64,000 nt of DNA from Paenirhizobium daejeonense (GCF_014280875.1 NZ_JACLAL010000003.1:124001-188000); one strand, 5' to 3'; shown: positions 32,988 through 42,304, counted from the first letter of the stretch. The notes: a model not told the origin generated them from the sequence alone. Made by a program: numbers and translations.

Positions 32988-34628
32988 ATGATGAATTCGC
33001 TGAACAGGCGTATGCGCCTGATGACGACCAGCGCGGCCATGGCGCTGTTGCTGGCCGCAGCTCCGCAGGCTTTTGCCGCCACTCCGGCCGACACGCTGGT
33101 CGAGGGTTTTGCCATCGACGACATCATCACGCTCGATCCGGGTGAAGCCTTCGAGCTTTCGACCGCCGAAGTCACCGCCAACACCTACTCGAAGCTCGTC
33201 AACCTCGACATGAACGACACGTCGAAGGTCGTCGGCGAGTTGGCCGACAGCTGGACCATTTCCGATGACGGCATGACCTATACCTTTAAGCTGAAGCCGG
33301 GCCTGAAGTTTGCTTCCGGCAATCCGATCACTGCCGAGGATGTCGCCTTCTCCTTCGAGCGCGCCGTCAAGCTCGACAAGTCCCCGGCCTTCCTGCTCAC
33401 CCAGTTCGGCCTTACCGGTGACAACGTTGCCGAAAAGGCGAAGGCTGCCGATGAAAGCACCTTCGTGCTGACCGTCGACAAGGCCTATGCACCGAGCTTC
33501 GTGCTGAACGTGCTGACCTCCACCGTCGCTTCGATCGTGGACAAGAAGGTCGTTTTGGAACACGCCAAGGCCGTGACCCCCTCGGACGAATACAAGTACG
33601 ATACCGATTTCGGCAACGAGTACCTGAAGACCGGCTTTGCCGGTTCCGGCCCGTTCAAGATCCGCGAATGGCGCGCCAACGAAGTCGTGGTGCTGGAGCG
33701 CAACGACAACTTCTTCGGCGAAAAGCCGAAGCTTGCCCGCGTCATCTATCGTCACATGAAAGAAAGCGCCGGCCAGCGTCTCGCTCTTGAAAACGGCGAC
33801 ATCGACGTTGCTCGTAACCTTGAACCGGGCGATGTAGATGCCGTGACCAAGAAGGAAGGCATCGCGACGACGTCTGCTCCGAAGGGCACGCTCTATTACT
33901 TCAGCCTCAACCAGAAGAACGAGAAGCTGGCGAAGCCGGAAGTCATCGAGGCCTTCAAGTACCTCGTCGACTATGACGCAATCGGCGAAACCCTGATCAA
34001 GGGCATCGGCACCATCCACCAGACCTTCCTGCCGACCGGCCAGCTCGGCGCGCTCGAAGACAAGCCCTACAAGCTCGACGTTGCCAAGGCCAAGGAACTG
34101 CTGGCCAAGGCCGGTCTCGCCGACGGTTTCACCGTCACCATGGACGTGCGCAACACGCAGCCGGTCACCGGCATTGCTGAAAACGTCCAGCAGACTCTCG
34201 CCCAGGCCGGCATCAAGCTGGAAATCATTCCAGGCGACGGCAAGCAGACACTGACCAAGTATCGTGCACGCCAGCACGACATCTATATCGGCCAGTGGGG
34301 CTCGGACTATTTCGACCCGAACTCGAATGCCGAAACCTTCACCTTCAACCCGGACAATTCCGACGAAGGCAAGAACAAGACGCTGGCATGGCGCAATGCC
34401 TGGGATCCGAAGGACCTCACCGTCCAGACGCAGGCCGCTCTTCTGGAAAAGGACAGCGCCAAGCGCGCCGCCATCTATGAAGGCCTGCAGAAGGAAGTTC
34501 TGGCCAGCGGTCCGTTCGTGATGCTGTTCCAGCAGATCGAAGTTGCCGGCTATTCCAGCAAGCTCAAGGGCTTCAAGCTCGGCCCGAGCTTCGACACCAA
34601 CCTCGTCTACACCATCTCCAAGGACTAA
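32988..34628 (+). CDS. Peptide ABC transporter substrate-binding protein (DppA-like, family 5)
   Basis: Periplasmic binding protein of 546 residues. The leader MMNSLNRRMRLMTTSAAMAL, continuing LLAAAPQAFA, is a normal signal peptide cut before ATPAD. The family 5 body shows ADSWTISDDGMTYTFKLKPG, FASGNPITAEDVAFSFERAV and GPFKIREWRANEVVVLERND. AGGGGAT precedes the ATG. First transporter gene of a five-gene set in the order A-B-C-D-F. Ligand class (dipeptide or similar) is inferred from the M19 dipeptidase next door. Confidence 0.93.
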   Translation: MMNSLNRRMRLMTTSAAMALLLAAAPQAFAATPADTLVEGFAIDDIITLDPGEAFELSTAEVTANTYSKLVNLDMNDTSKVVGELADSWTISDDGMTYTFKLKPGLKFASGNPITAEDVAFSFERAVKLDKSPAFLLTQFGLTGDNVAEKAKAADESTFVLTVDKAYAPSFVLNVLTSTVASIVDKKVVLEHAKAVTPSDEYKYDTDFGNEYLKTGFAGSGPFKIREWRANEVVVLERNDNFFGEKPKLARVIYRHMKESAGQRLALENGDIDVARNLEPGDVDAVTKKEGIATTSAPKGTLYYFSLNQKNEKLAKPEVIEAFKYLVDYDAIGETLIKGIGTIHQTFLPTGQLGALEDKPYKLDVAKAKELLAKAGLADGFTVTMDVRNTQPVTGIAENVQQTLAQAGIKLEIIPGDGKQTLTKYRARQHDIYIGQWGSDYFDPNSNAETFTFNPDNSDEGKNKTLAWRNAWDPKDLTVQTQAALLEKDSAKRAAIYEGLQKEVLASGPFVMLFQQIEVAGYSSKLKGFKLGPSFDTNLVYTISKD

Positions 34629-34634
34629 GCGCCC

Positions 34635-35702
34635 TTGGCCCTGATGGAAACAAAGACCGAGGCGCGGCGCTCCGGCGCCCGCGCCTCGGCGCTCGCCTTT
34701 TCGTTGCTGCGGTTCCTGCTGACCGTGGTGACGACCTATCTCGGCCTGCTCGCCGTGACTTTCTTCATCGGCCGCGTCGTGCCGATCGATCCGGCGCTGG
34801 CGATTGTCGGCGACCGCGCTCCGGCTCATGTCGTCGAGCGGGTGCGCGAAGAGCTGGGGCTCAATCTTCCGCTCTACCAGCAGTTCATCATTTACATTCG
34901 TCAGGCGCTGACGGGTGACTTCGGGACGTCGGTGCTGACCACCAATCCGGTGATGACCGATATCCGCCGCGTGTTTCCGGCAACCATCGAGCTTGCCACG
35001 GTCGGCACCCTGATTGGTGCCTTTTTCGGCGTGCCGCTCGGTGTTCTCGCTGCCGTCAAGCGCGGCAGCTTCGCCGACCAGATCGTGCGTATCATCGGGT
35101 TGATCGGTTATTCCGTGCCGATCTTCTGGCTCGGCCTTCTGGCTCTGGTGCTGTTCTATGCGCAGCTCAAATGGGTGGCCTATCCGGGGCGCGTGGACAT
35201 CGTCTACGAGTATTCGTTTACGCCCGTGACCGGCTTCTTCCTGCTGGATGCGGCGATGCAACGGCAATGGGACGTGTTCTGGGACGTGTTCCGCCACATC
35301 ATCCTGCCCGGCGCGCTGCTCGGCTATTTCTCGCTCGCCTATATCAGCCGCATGACGCGCAGCTTCATGCTGAACGAGCTGTCGCAGGAATATATCGTCG
35401 CCGCCCGCGCCAAGGGGCTGTCCGAGACCCGGATCATCTGGTTCCACGCGCTCAGAAACGCAGCCGTGCCGCTGATCACGGTGATCGCGCTTTCCTATGC
35501 CGGCCTTCTCGAAGGCTCGGTGCTGACGGAAACGATCTTCTCGTGGCCGGGGCTTGGCCTCTACATCACCAATTCGCTGCAGAATGCCGACATGAATGCC
35601 GTGCTCGGCGGGACGATCATCATCGGTTCCGTCTTCATCGCCATCAATATCCTGTCGGACGTTCTCTATCGCATTCTCGATCCGAGGACCCGCAGCCGAT
35701 GA
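34635..35702 (+). CDS. Peptide ABC transporter permease (DppB-like)
   Basis: Inner-membrane permease of about 352-355 residues. It has the family start FLLTVVTTYLGLLAVTFFIG, RVVPIDPALAIVGDRAPAHV, and the EAA-like region EYIVAARAKGLSETRIIWFHALRNAAVP. The frame opens with TTG 34635 (AAGGA ten bases upstream) and also has ATG 34644. Neither is clearly better. The stop overlaps the DppC-like start in ATGA. Confidence 0.92.
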   Translation: MALMETKTEARRSGARASALAFSLLRFLLTVVTTYLGLLAVTFFIGRVVPIDPALAIVGDRAPAHVVERVREELGLNLPLYQQFIIYIRQALTGDFGTSVLTTNPVMTDIRRVFPATIELATVGTLIGAFFGVPLGVLAAVKRGSFADQIVRIIGLIGYSVPIFWLGLLALVLFYAQLKWVAYPGRVDIVYEYSFTPVTGFFLLDAAMQRQWDVFWDVFRHIILPGALLGYFSLAYISRMTRSFMLNELSQEYIVAARAKGLSETRIIWFHALRNAAVPLITVIALSYAGLLEGSVLTETIFSWPGLGLYITNSLQNADMNAVLGGTIIIGSVFIAINILSDVLYRILDPRTRSR

Positions 35703-36631
35703 CCGCAAACGAAATGACTGCAAAACCGACCCTGCGCGAATGGCTGCTGTCCGACCGGCCGCAATCGCGCCGTCAAGCCCGGCTCGGTCGGCTCTACGTG
35801 ATATGGCGGCAGTTCTCCGCAAACCGGCTGGCCGTTCTCGGTCTCGGCATCATCATTGCGTTGCTGCTCGTTGCCGTCTTCGCCGATGTGCTGGCGCCGC
35901 ATTCGCCGATCCAGGGAGACCTTCGCGGAGCGCGGCTTCTGCCTCCGGGTTCGGAAGGCTATCTGCTCGGAACAGACGACCAGGGGCGCGATATCCTTTC
36001 GCGCCTCATTCATGGCTCGCGGCTGACGCTGTTCGTCGTGGTGCTCGTCGCCATCATCGCCGCGCCGATCGGCCTTATCGTCGGTACGGTTTCCGGTTAT
36101 GCCGGCGGCTGGGTGGACGGCGTGCTGATGCGGATCACCGACATCTTCCTTGCCTTCCCGAAACTCGTTCTGGCGCTGGCGCTGGTGGCGGCTCTCGGTC
36201 CCGGCATCGAGAATGCGGTGCTTGCCATCGCGATTACCTCGTGGCCGCCTTACGCCCGTATCGCGCGGGCCGAGACGATGACGTTCCGTAACTCCGATTA
36301 CATCTCGGCGGTCCGGCTGATGGGCGCGTCGCCGATGCGCATCGTGTTCTTCCACATCATGCCGCTCTGCATCTCGTCGCTGATCGTGCGTGTGACGCTC
36401 GACATGGCCGGCATCATTCTGACTGCGGCCGGTCTCGGCTTCCTCGGTCTCGGTGCGCAGCCGCCGCTGCCGGAATGGGGGGCGATGATCGCGTCGGGCC
36501 GGCGCTTCATTCTCGATCAGTGGTGGGTCGCGGGCATGCCGGGCTTCGCCATTCTCATCGTCAGCCTCGGCTTCAACCTGCTCGGCGATGGCCTGCGCGA
36601 TGCGCTCGATCCGAAGGAGGCGGGACAGTGA
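35699..36631 (+). CDS. Peptide ABC transporter permease (DppC-like)
   Basis: Inner-membrane permease of 310 residues. LAVLGLGIIIALLLVAVFAD is the first helix, followed by GYLLGTDDQGRDILSRLIHG, the DppC hallmark, and the loop DYISAVRLMGASPMRIVFFHIMP. ATG 35699 overlaps the DppB stop (ATGA). The frame is open upstream to 35171, but that part lies over dppB and is not protein-like. Confidence 0.93.
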   Translation: MTANEMTAKPTLREWLLSDRPQSRRQARLGRLYVIWRQFSANRLAVLGLGIIIALLLVAVFADVLAPHSPIQGDLRGARLLPPGSEGYLLGTDDQGRDILSRLIHGSRLTLFVVVLVAIIAAPIGLIVGTVSGYAGGWVDGVLMRITDIFLAFPKLVLALALVAALGPGIENAVLAIAITSWPPYARIARAETMTFRNSDYISAVRLMGASPMRIVFFHIMPLCISSLIVRVTLDMAGIILTAAGLGFLGLGAQPPLPEWGAMIASGRRFILDQWWVAGMPGFAILIVSLGFNLLGDGLRDALDPKEAGQ

Positions 36632-37461
36632 CCCCACTCCTGACCGTCGAAAATCTGCGGGTCAGTTTCCCGACCCGGACCGGCATGGTCGAGGCCGTGC
36701 GTGGCGTGAACTTTACTCTTGGCCGCGAGCGGCTGGGCATCGTCGGCGAATCCGGTTCCGGCAAGTCGCAGACGGGCCGTGCGATCATGGGCCTGACGCC
36801 GAAGCATGCGCACATCACCGCCGACCGCCTTGCCTTCGGGGAGGCCGATCTTCTGGGCATGCAGGCGTCGGAGCGGCGCAGGCTGCGCGGCAAGAAGATC
36901 GCGATGATCCTGCAGGACCCGAAATACTCTCTGAACCCGGTCATGCCGATCGGTCGGCAGATCATGGAAACGCTGAAGACGCACGAGAAGGTCTCCCGCT
37001 CCGAGGCGAAGGCGCGCGCTCTTGCCATGCTGGAGGCGGTGCAGATCCGCGATCCAGAGCGCGTGTTCGATCTCTATCCGCACGAGGTTTCCGGTGGCAT
37101 GGGGCAGCGCATCATGATCGCTATGATGCTGGTCTGCGGTCCCGAACTCCTGATTGCCGACGAACCAACCTCCGCGCTCGATGTGACCGTGCAGCTCGAA
37201 GTGCTGGCCATTCTCGACAAGCTGGTGGTCGAACGCGGCATGGGGTTGGTGTTCATTTCGCACGACCTGCGTCTGGTTTCCTCCTTCTGCGACCGCGTGC
37301 TGGTGATGTATGCCGGCAAGGTGGTGGAGGAGCTGGCGGCATCGCGGCTTTCCGAGGCGCAGCATCCCTACACGAGAGGGCTTCTCAACTGTCTTCCGAA
37401 GATCGAGGGCGACCGGCATCCGCTTCCGGTTCTGGAGCGTCAGGCGGAGTGGAAGCTATGA
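36628..37461 (+). CDS. Peptide ABC transporter ATP-binding protein (DppD-like)
   Basis: ATPase of 277 residues. Walker [10 protein letters not shown]-loop LQDPKYSLNPVMPIGRQ, signature VSGGMGQRIMIAMML, Walker [13 protein letters not shown] and ISHDLRLVSSFCDRV are all present. It is shorter than the typical DppD (about 325), ending after HPYTRGLLNCLPKIEGDRHP without the cysteine-rich tail. GTG 36628 overlaps the DppC stop as GTGA, which decides the start. Confidence 0.92.
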   Translation: MTPLLTVENLRVSFPTRTGMVEAVRGVNFTLGRERLGIVGESGSGKSQTGRAIMGLTPKHAHITADRLAFGEADLLGMQASERRRLRGKKIAMILQDPKYSLNPVMPIGRQIMETLKTHEKVSRSEAKARALAMLEAVQIRDPERVFDLYPHEVSGGMGQRIMIAMMLVCGPELLIADEPTSALDVTVQLEVLAILDKLVVERGMGLVFISHDLRLVSSFCDRVLVMYAGKVVEELAASRLSEAQHPYTRGLLNCLPKIEGDRHPLPVLERQAEWKL

Positions 37462-38216
37462 CGATGTCAGCACTTTCCATTCGCAACATGGTCGTGAGCT
37501 TCGACGAATTCCGGGCGCTCGATACGGTCAGCCTTGAGATTCCGGTGGGCGAGTCCTTCGGCATCGTCGGTGAATCCGGCTCGGGCAAGTCGACGCTGCT
37601 CAGGGCCGTCGCCGGGCTGAACCGCTTCGAAAGCGGTAGCCTCGAAGTCAATGGCCGCTCCTATTCTGGCTGGCGGCGGGATCATGAGTTCTATCGCACC
37701 GTACAGATGGTGTTCCAGGACCCCTATGGTTCCCTGCATCCGCGCCAGACTGTCGACCGCTTGCTGCTGGAGCCACTGGCGATCCATGGTTTCAGCGACA
37801 CGGAGGCGCGCATCGAGCGTGCACTCGATGAGGTGGGCCTCGGTTCCGGTTTCCGCTTCCGCTTCTCGCACCAGCTTTCCGGCGGTCAGCGTCAGCGTAT
37901 CGCGATTGCGCGGGCGCTGATCCTCGAGCCGAAGATCCTGTTGCTCGACGAGCCGACGTCTGCGCTCGACGCGTCGATCCAGGCGGAAATCCTCAACCTG
38001 CTCGAACAGGCCCGCAAGGATCGCGGCCTGACCTTCATCATGGTCAGCCACGACCTCGCGGTCATTAGCCATATGTGCGAGCGGCTCGCGGTGATGAAGT
38101 CCGGCAGGGTGGTGGAGACGCTCAACGTGGAGCAGTTGCGCCGCCACGATGTCGCGACCGATTACACCCGCAAGCTCATGGTGGCGAGCGAGGGCTTTGT
38201 CCGTCACGAAGCGTGA
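37458..38216 (+). CDS. Peptide ABC transporter ATP-binding protein (DppF-like)
   Basis: Second ATPase, 252 residues, with Walker [11 protein letters not shown]-loop FQDPYGSLHPRQTV, signature [15 protein letters not shown], Walker B ILLLDEPTSALD, and VSHDLAVISHMCERL. ATG 37458 overlaps the DppD stop (ATGA). It lacks the longer C-terminal oligopeptide tail found in many DppF proteins. Last gene of the operon. A palindromic repeat lies just beyond it. Confidence 0.92.
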   Translation: MTMSALSIRNMVVSFDEFRALDTVSLEIPVGESFGIVGESGSGKSTLLRAVAGLNRFESGSLEVNGRSYSGWRRDHEFYRTVQMVFQDPYGSLHPRQTVDRLLLEPLAIHGFSDTEARIERALDEVGLGSGFRFRFSHQLSGGQRQRIAIARALILEPKILLLDEPTSALDASIQAEILNLLEQARKDRGLTFIMVSHDLAVISHMCERLAVMKSGRVVETLNVEQLRRHDVATDYTRKLMVASEGFVRHEA

Positions 38217-38271
38217 GTGTGAGATTAGAATATTTCCGGCGAAAACAGAATCGCCTGCAATGCTCTATCTC

Positions 38272-38331
38272 TTTAGTTTTGCGCAATTCCGGACGCAAAA
38301 CCGGTTCCCGCTTTTGCTGGATTTGCTTTAG
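38272..38331. repeat. Rhizobial extragenic palindrome (GCAATTCCGG type)
   Basis: The sequence around GCGCAATTCCGGACGCAAAA and CGCTTTTGCTGGATTTGC folds back on itself and is bounded by TTTAG on both sides. It is of the short extragenic palindrome type widely scattered in Agrobacterium and Rhizobium genomes. It lies between convergent dppF-type and phnM genes. Confidence 0.6.
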
Positions 38332-38341
38332 CGGCCGCGCC

Positions 38342-39526
38342 TCAAGCGACCCGCATACCCTGTCGCCAGACGGCTTTCAGGAAGGGATGTCCATCATGGA
38401 GGCCGACATGCAACAGGTCGGCCCGCTTGCCCTTGGCGATCTCGCCGCGATCGCCAAGGCCGGCTGCTTCCGCCGGCGTTTTCGTCACCATGCGCAGCGC
38501 TGCCGGCAGGTCGTAGTCCAGGGCGGGGTCGGCGGCGATCATGAAAGCTGCATCCAGCAGCGAGCGCGGCACGTAATCCGATGCGAGGATATCGACCAGC
38601 TTTTCGTTGAGCAGGTCGCGCACGGCGATGTTGCCGGACTGGGAACCGCCGCGCAGGATGTTGGGGGCGCCCGCCACAATCAGCATGGCACGGGCGCGCG
38701 CTTCGCGGGCGGCTTCCATCGTGCAGGGGAATTCGGAGATGGCGACGCCTTCGTCTGCGGCCAGATCGACGTGTTCGATATCGGTGTCGTCATGGCTCAA
38801 CAGCGGCAGGCCGCGCGAGCGGGCGAGCTCGACCACCTTCGGGCGGACGGTTTCGCCGATATGGCTCTTTTCGGCAACCAGAAGCTTGATCTTCTCGCGC
38901 ACGATTGCGTGGCTTTCGCCGGTCGACTTGGAAGCGCGGGAGACATAGGCATCGACGTCGCGGCTCTGGCGGATTCCCGGCAGATGCTCCATCACGGAGA
39001 TGACCTTCACGATGGGGCGGTCGATATTGGCCTGCATCAGCGCAGGCGTCTCCGGATCGGTAATTTCGCAGCGAAGATGGATGAGGTGCTCGGAGCGCAG
39101 CATGCCGCCGGCCTGCGCCCGCTCCAGCGCATCGATCATCGGGGCGAGGATCTGGGCGCGTTCCGGATTGTCGGTCGTGGCGCCGACGCAGAGGCTGTCG
39201 AAGACGGTGGTAACGCCGCCGCCGATGATCTGCGCGTCATGGGCAAGGGCCGCGCGCATGAAATCCCAGCGCACATGGGCGCGCGGATAGACGTGCTTTT
39301 CGAAATGGTCGGTGTGGATGTCGACGAGGCCCGGCACGAGATAGTCGCCGCCGAGGTCGATGGCACCCGCCGCGGTCAGTCCGGCGTCGATGGAGACGAC
39401 GCTGCCGCCTTTTACGGTGACGGTGCCATGAACGATTTCGTCGGCAAGCACGATGCGGGCGTTGGTGAGAACCAGAGTGGAGGTTTCGCCGGCAGCGCCG
39501 TTGTCGGAAGTCATGTCCATCAGCAC
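38342..39526 (-). CDS. phnM: Alpha-D-ribose 1-methylphosphonate 5-triphosphate diphosphatase (PhnM)
   Basis: An amidohydrolase-fold enzyme of the carbon-phosphorus lyase pathway that removes pyrophosphate from the ribose-phosphonate intermediate. The 394 residues show NARIVLADEIVHGTVTVKGG, LVPGLVDIHTDHFEKHVYPR, VISVMEHLPGIRQ, LLSHDDTDIEHVDLA, APNILRGGSQSGN and LASDYVPRSLLDAAF, all typical of PhnM. The start is GTG 39526 (AAGGGA 7 bases upstream) or ATG 39520. No other phn gene is in the window, so this is an orphan copy. It is flanked by extragenic palindromes. Confidence 0.9.
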   Translation of the reverse strand: MLMDMTSDNGAAGETSTLVLTNARIVLADEIVHGTVTVKGGSVVSIDAGLTAAGAIDLGGDYLVPGLVDIHTDHFEKHVYPRAHVRWDFMRAALAHDAQIIGGGVTTVFDSLCVGATTDNPERAQILAPMIDALERAQAGGMLRSEHLIHLRCEITDPETPALMQANIDRPIVKVISVMEHLPGIRQSRDVDAYVSRASKSTGESHAIVREKIKLLVAEKSHIGETVRPKVVELARSRGLPLLSHDDTDIEHVDLAADEGVAISEFPCTMEAAREARARAMLIVAGAPNILRGGSQSGNIAVRDLLNEKLVDILASDYVPRSLLDAAFMIAADPALDYDLPAALRMVTKTPAEAAGLGDRGEIAKGKRADLLHVGLHDGHPFLKAVWRQGMRVA

Positions 39527-39655
39527 TGTCTCATCCCTTTCCTGTCATCGCGGCAAAAGCGGACGGTGCGACTCACCGGCCGGCTCTGCGCCCGTCCTCG
39601 AAGGGTGTCGCGATCTTTCAGATTCGCTCTGTCCGCTTCAAGCCCTCGTCCTATC

Positions 39656-39700
39656 GCATGTCGCTGCCGCAAAACCGCTGCACACTTTTGCGCGCCATGC
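39656..39700. repeat. Rhizobial extragenic palindrome (GCATGTCG type)
   Basis: GCATGTCGCTGCCGCAAAA (39656-39674) is partly complementary to TTTTGCGCGCCATGC (39686-39700). This matches the common rhizobial palindrome with the core CAAAACCGCTGCACACTTTTG. It fills much of the 202-base gap between phnM and ackA, where I see no gene. Confidence 0.65.
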
Positions 39701-39728
39701 TTTAGCCTCGCTACGTGACGCTTCTGTG

Positions 39729-40901
39729 TCAAAGGACTGAAAGAGCCTCATCTGCGATGACCTGTTCCTCGTCGGTGGCGATGACCATGACGGCGACGGG
39801 GGAAACGGGCGAGGAGATCGTTTCCGCATTCGCCGCGTTGGTGTCGTCGTCGATTTCGATGCCGAGGAAGGCGAGGCGGTCGCAGACGGCCTGACGGATG
39901 AGCGGCTGGTTTTCGCCGATGCCGGCCGTGAAGATGAGCGTGTCGAGCCCACCGATGGTGGCGGTCAGTCTGGCGATTTCGCCGGCGATACGAAAGGTGA
40001 AGACGTCGATCGCCTCCCGTGCGGCGTCGGCATCGGTTTCCAGCAGCACACGGCTGTCGGCGCTGATGCCGGAAAGGCCGATGAGGCCGGACTTATGGTA
40101 GACGATGTCCTCGACTTCCTCGCGGGAGAGGGCAAGTTCGCCCATCCAGTGGAAGATAACGCCCGGATCGAGCGCGCCGGAGCGCGTGGCCATGGGGATG
40201 CCGTCGATAGTGGAAAAGCCCATGGAGCTGTCACGGCTCAGCCCGCCCTCGATTGCGCAGATGCTTGCGCCGCTGCCAAGATGGGCGACAACGGTGCGCG
40301 CCCCGGCGCGCTCGGGATGTGCTTTCGCCAGCGCGCCGGCAATGAACTTGTAGGATAGACCGTGAAAGCCGTAGCGCTTGATGCCCCTGTCGTGGAATTC
40401 GCGGGGAATGGCGAAGCGCCGGACGGTGGGTGACTGGCTGCGGTGGAAGGCGGTGTCGAAGGAGGCCGTCTGCGGCAAATGGGGCTTGAGATGCCGGATC
40501 GCCTCGATCAGCCGCAGGTTCTGCGGCTGGTGCAGGGGCGCAAGCGACGTCAGAGAGGCGATCTTCGCGATTGCCTGGTCATCGATCAGGACAGGTCCGG
40601 GGAAGATATCGCCGCCATGCACGACGCGATGGCCGACGGCGGTGACGGCATTCAGGTCGAAGTGATTGGCAAGCCAGCCGAAGGTTTCGTCGAGCACTTC
40701 GTGCAGCACGTCTCCGCCTTCTGCTTCCAGCGGAACATCGAAAGTCTCGGGTCCCTCGACCAGATGGAAGGTGAGGGGCTTGTGGCGAAAGTCGATCATG
40801 CCCTTGCCGATGCGCCGGGCGTGGCCATCCTCGCGCCGGAACAGACCGATCTTGACCGTCGATGAGCCGGCGTTGAAGGTCAGCAGGAGTTTTTCACTCA
40901 T
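39729..40901 (-). CDS. ackA: Acetate kinase
   Basis: Converts acetyl phosphate and ADP to acetate and ATP, or the reverse. The 390 residues show the ASKHA-fold signatures LLTFNAGSSTVKIGLF at the start, AVGHRVVHGG, FDTAFHRSQ, KRYGFHGLSYKFIAG, VAHLGSGASICAIEGG and FTAGIGENQPLIRQAVCDRL. ATG 40901 overlaps the stop of the Pta-fusion gene in ATGA, so the two products are made together. Last gene of the phaC-pta-ackA operon. Confidence 0.96.
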   Translation of the reverse strand: MSEKLLLTFNAGSSTVKIGLFRREDGHARRIGKGMIDFRHKPLTFHLVEGPETFDVPLEAEGGDVLHEVLDETFGWLANHFDLNAVTAVGHRVVHGGDIFPGPVLIDDQAIAKIASLTSLAPLHQPQNLRLIEAIRHLKPHLPQTASFDTAFHRSQSPTVRRFAIPREFHDRGIKRYGFHGLSYKFIAGALAKAHPERAGARTVVAHLGSGASICAIEGGLSRDSSMGFSTIDGIPMATRSGALDPGVIFHWMGELALSREEVEDIVYHKSGLIGLSGISADSRVLLETDADAAREAIDVFTFRIAGEIARLTATIGGLDTLIFTAGIGENQPLIRQAVCDRLAFLGIEIDDDTNAANAETISSPVSPVAVMVIATDEEQVIADEALSVL

Positions 40902-42304
40902 AGGGGCGCCAGTCCGTGCTGGGCATTTCTGGCGGCAACCAGTTTTGCCAGAGCGGCAGAGGCGATGCGGACCTTCACGCTGTCGGCGCGGCTTGTGAGG
41001 ATGATCGGAACGCGCGCGCCAAGCACGAGGCCGGCGGCATCCGCGCCGGCGAAATAGATCAGCTGCTTTGCGAGCATGTTGCCGGCTTCGAGATCGGGGA
41101 CAAGCAGGATGTCTGCCTGCCCGGCGACCGGTGAAACGATGCCCTTGGTGCGGGCGGCGTCGAGATTGATGGCGTTGTCGAATGCAAGCGGGCCGTCGAC
41201 CTTCGCGCCGGTGATCTGCCCGCGGGAGGACATCACGGTGAGCGCTGCCGCATCGAGCGTCGCCTGCATCTTGTCGTTGACCGTCTCGACGGCGGCGAGC
41301 ACGGCGACCTTTGGCTCGACAAGACCGAGCATGTGCATGAGATCGACGGCGTTCTGGCAGATGTCGCGCTTCTGTTCGAGGGAGGGGGCGATGTTGATCG
41401 CGGCGTCGGTTACGGCCAGAAGCTTGGAGTAGGCGGGCACGTCCATCATGTAGACGTGGCTGATCCGCCTCTCGGTTCTGAGGCCCGAACCGGCCGCGAC
41501 GACGGCGCCCAGCAGTTCGTCGGAATGCAGGCTGCCCTTCATCAGCGTCGAGACCTTGCAGGCAGCCGCGAGCTCCGCGCCCCTAGCTGCGGCGGCGTGG
41601 CTGTGTTCTACGGCGATAATCTCGAAACCGTTGAGTGCAACGCCCGCCTTTTCCGCGGCCGCGCGGATCTTCGCGTCGGGTCCGATGAGGATGGGATCGA
41701 AAAGGCCTTCCTCGCGTATTTCGACGGCCGCCTGAATGGCCTCCGGCGAACAGGGATGGACGACGGCCGTTTTCGCCAGCGGAAGGGCCCGGGCCTCTTC
41801 CACGATCGGATCAAAACGGTTGTGTCGCTGCACGGCGATGGCGGTGGGCGCGCTTTGCGGCCAGGCGATGCGTTCCGACGGGGCAATCACGGTTGCCGTG
41901 CCGAGCAGGACTTCTTCGCCATGCTGGTTGGTGCAGCGGGTGTCGAGCAGCACGATGTTCCTGTCTGGCCGCTTTTCCTTGACCGTTACCTTTGCGGTGA
42001 TGGTGTCTCCTGGGGAGACAGGCTTGCGGAACTGCAGCTCCTGTCCGAGATAGATGGTGCCGGGGCCGGGCAGTCTTGTGCCGAGAACGGAGGAGACGAG
42101 CGCCGCTGTCCACATGCCATGGGCGACGATGTGGCCGAAGAAATCCTTGGCGGCGAATTCAGGATCGACATGCGCCGGGTTGTAATCACCGGAGACGCTG
42201 GCGAAGAGGTCGATGTCGTCGCGTCCGATGGTGCGCTCGAGGCTGGCACTGTCGCCGATTTTCAGCTCCTCGAAAATGCGGTTGGTCAGCAGGGGCTGGT
42301 GCAT
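40898..42304 (-). CDS. Bifunctional (R)-enoyl-CoA hydratase / phosphate acetyltransferase
   Basis: A fusion of 468 residues. Residues about 1-140 are a MaoC hot-dog domain with the D40-x4-H45 motif (SGDYNPAHVDPEFA, then HIVAHGMWTAAL). Residues about 160-468 are a phosphate acetyl/butyryl-transferase (RFDPIVEEA, HSDELLGAVV, ISHVYMMDVP, DLEAGNMLAKQL). The first domain can give (R)-3-hydroxyacyl-CoA for the PHA synthase encoded 7 bases upstream. The second links acetyl-CoA to acetyl phosphate for AckA. ATG 42304 follows GTGAGG. An extension to 42358 would overlap phaC. Confidence 0.93.
   Translation of the reverse strand: MHQPLLTNRIFEELKIGDSASLERTIGRDDIDLFASVSGDYNPAHVDPEFAAKDFFGHIVAHGMWTAALVSSVLGTRLPGPGTIYLGQELQFRKPVSPGDTITAKVTVKEKRPDRNIVLLDTRCTNQHGEEVLLGTATVIAPSERIAWPQSAPTAIAVQRHNRFDPIVEEARALPLAKTAVVHPCSPEAIQAAVEIREEGLFDPILIGPDAKIRAAAEKAGVALNGFEIIAVEHSHAAAARGAELAAACKVSTLMKGSLHSDELLGAVVAAGSGLRTERRISHVYMMDVPAYSKLLAVTDAAINIAPSLEQKRDICQNAVDLMHMLGLVEPKVAVLAAVETVNDKMQATLDAAALTVMSSRGQITGAKVDGPLAFDNAINLDAARTKGIVSPVAGQADILLVPDLEAGNMLAKQLIYFAGADAAGLVLGARVPIILTSRADSVKVRIASAALAKLVAARNAQHGLAPL

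Noticed and set aside
35171..35698. An upstream extension of the dppC-type gene
   Set aside because: It lies entirely over the dppB-type gene. The ATGA overlap at 35699 is the normal start.
32829..35822. A 997-codon open frame on the minus strand
   Set aside because: It lies exactly opposite the dipeptidase, dppA-, dppB- and dppC-type genes, which have recognisable domains, and its product is rich in Arg, Asp and Gly without any known fold. Long antisense frames are normal in GC-rich genes with G/C at codon position three.
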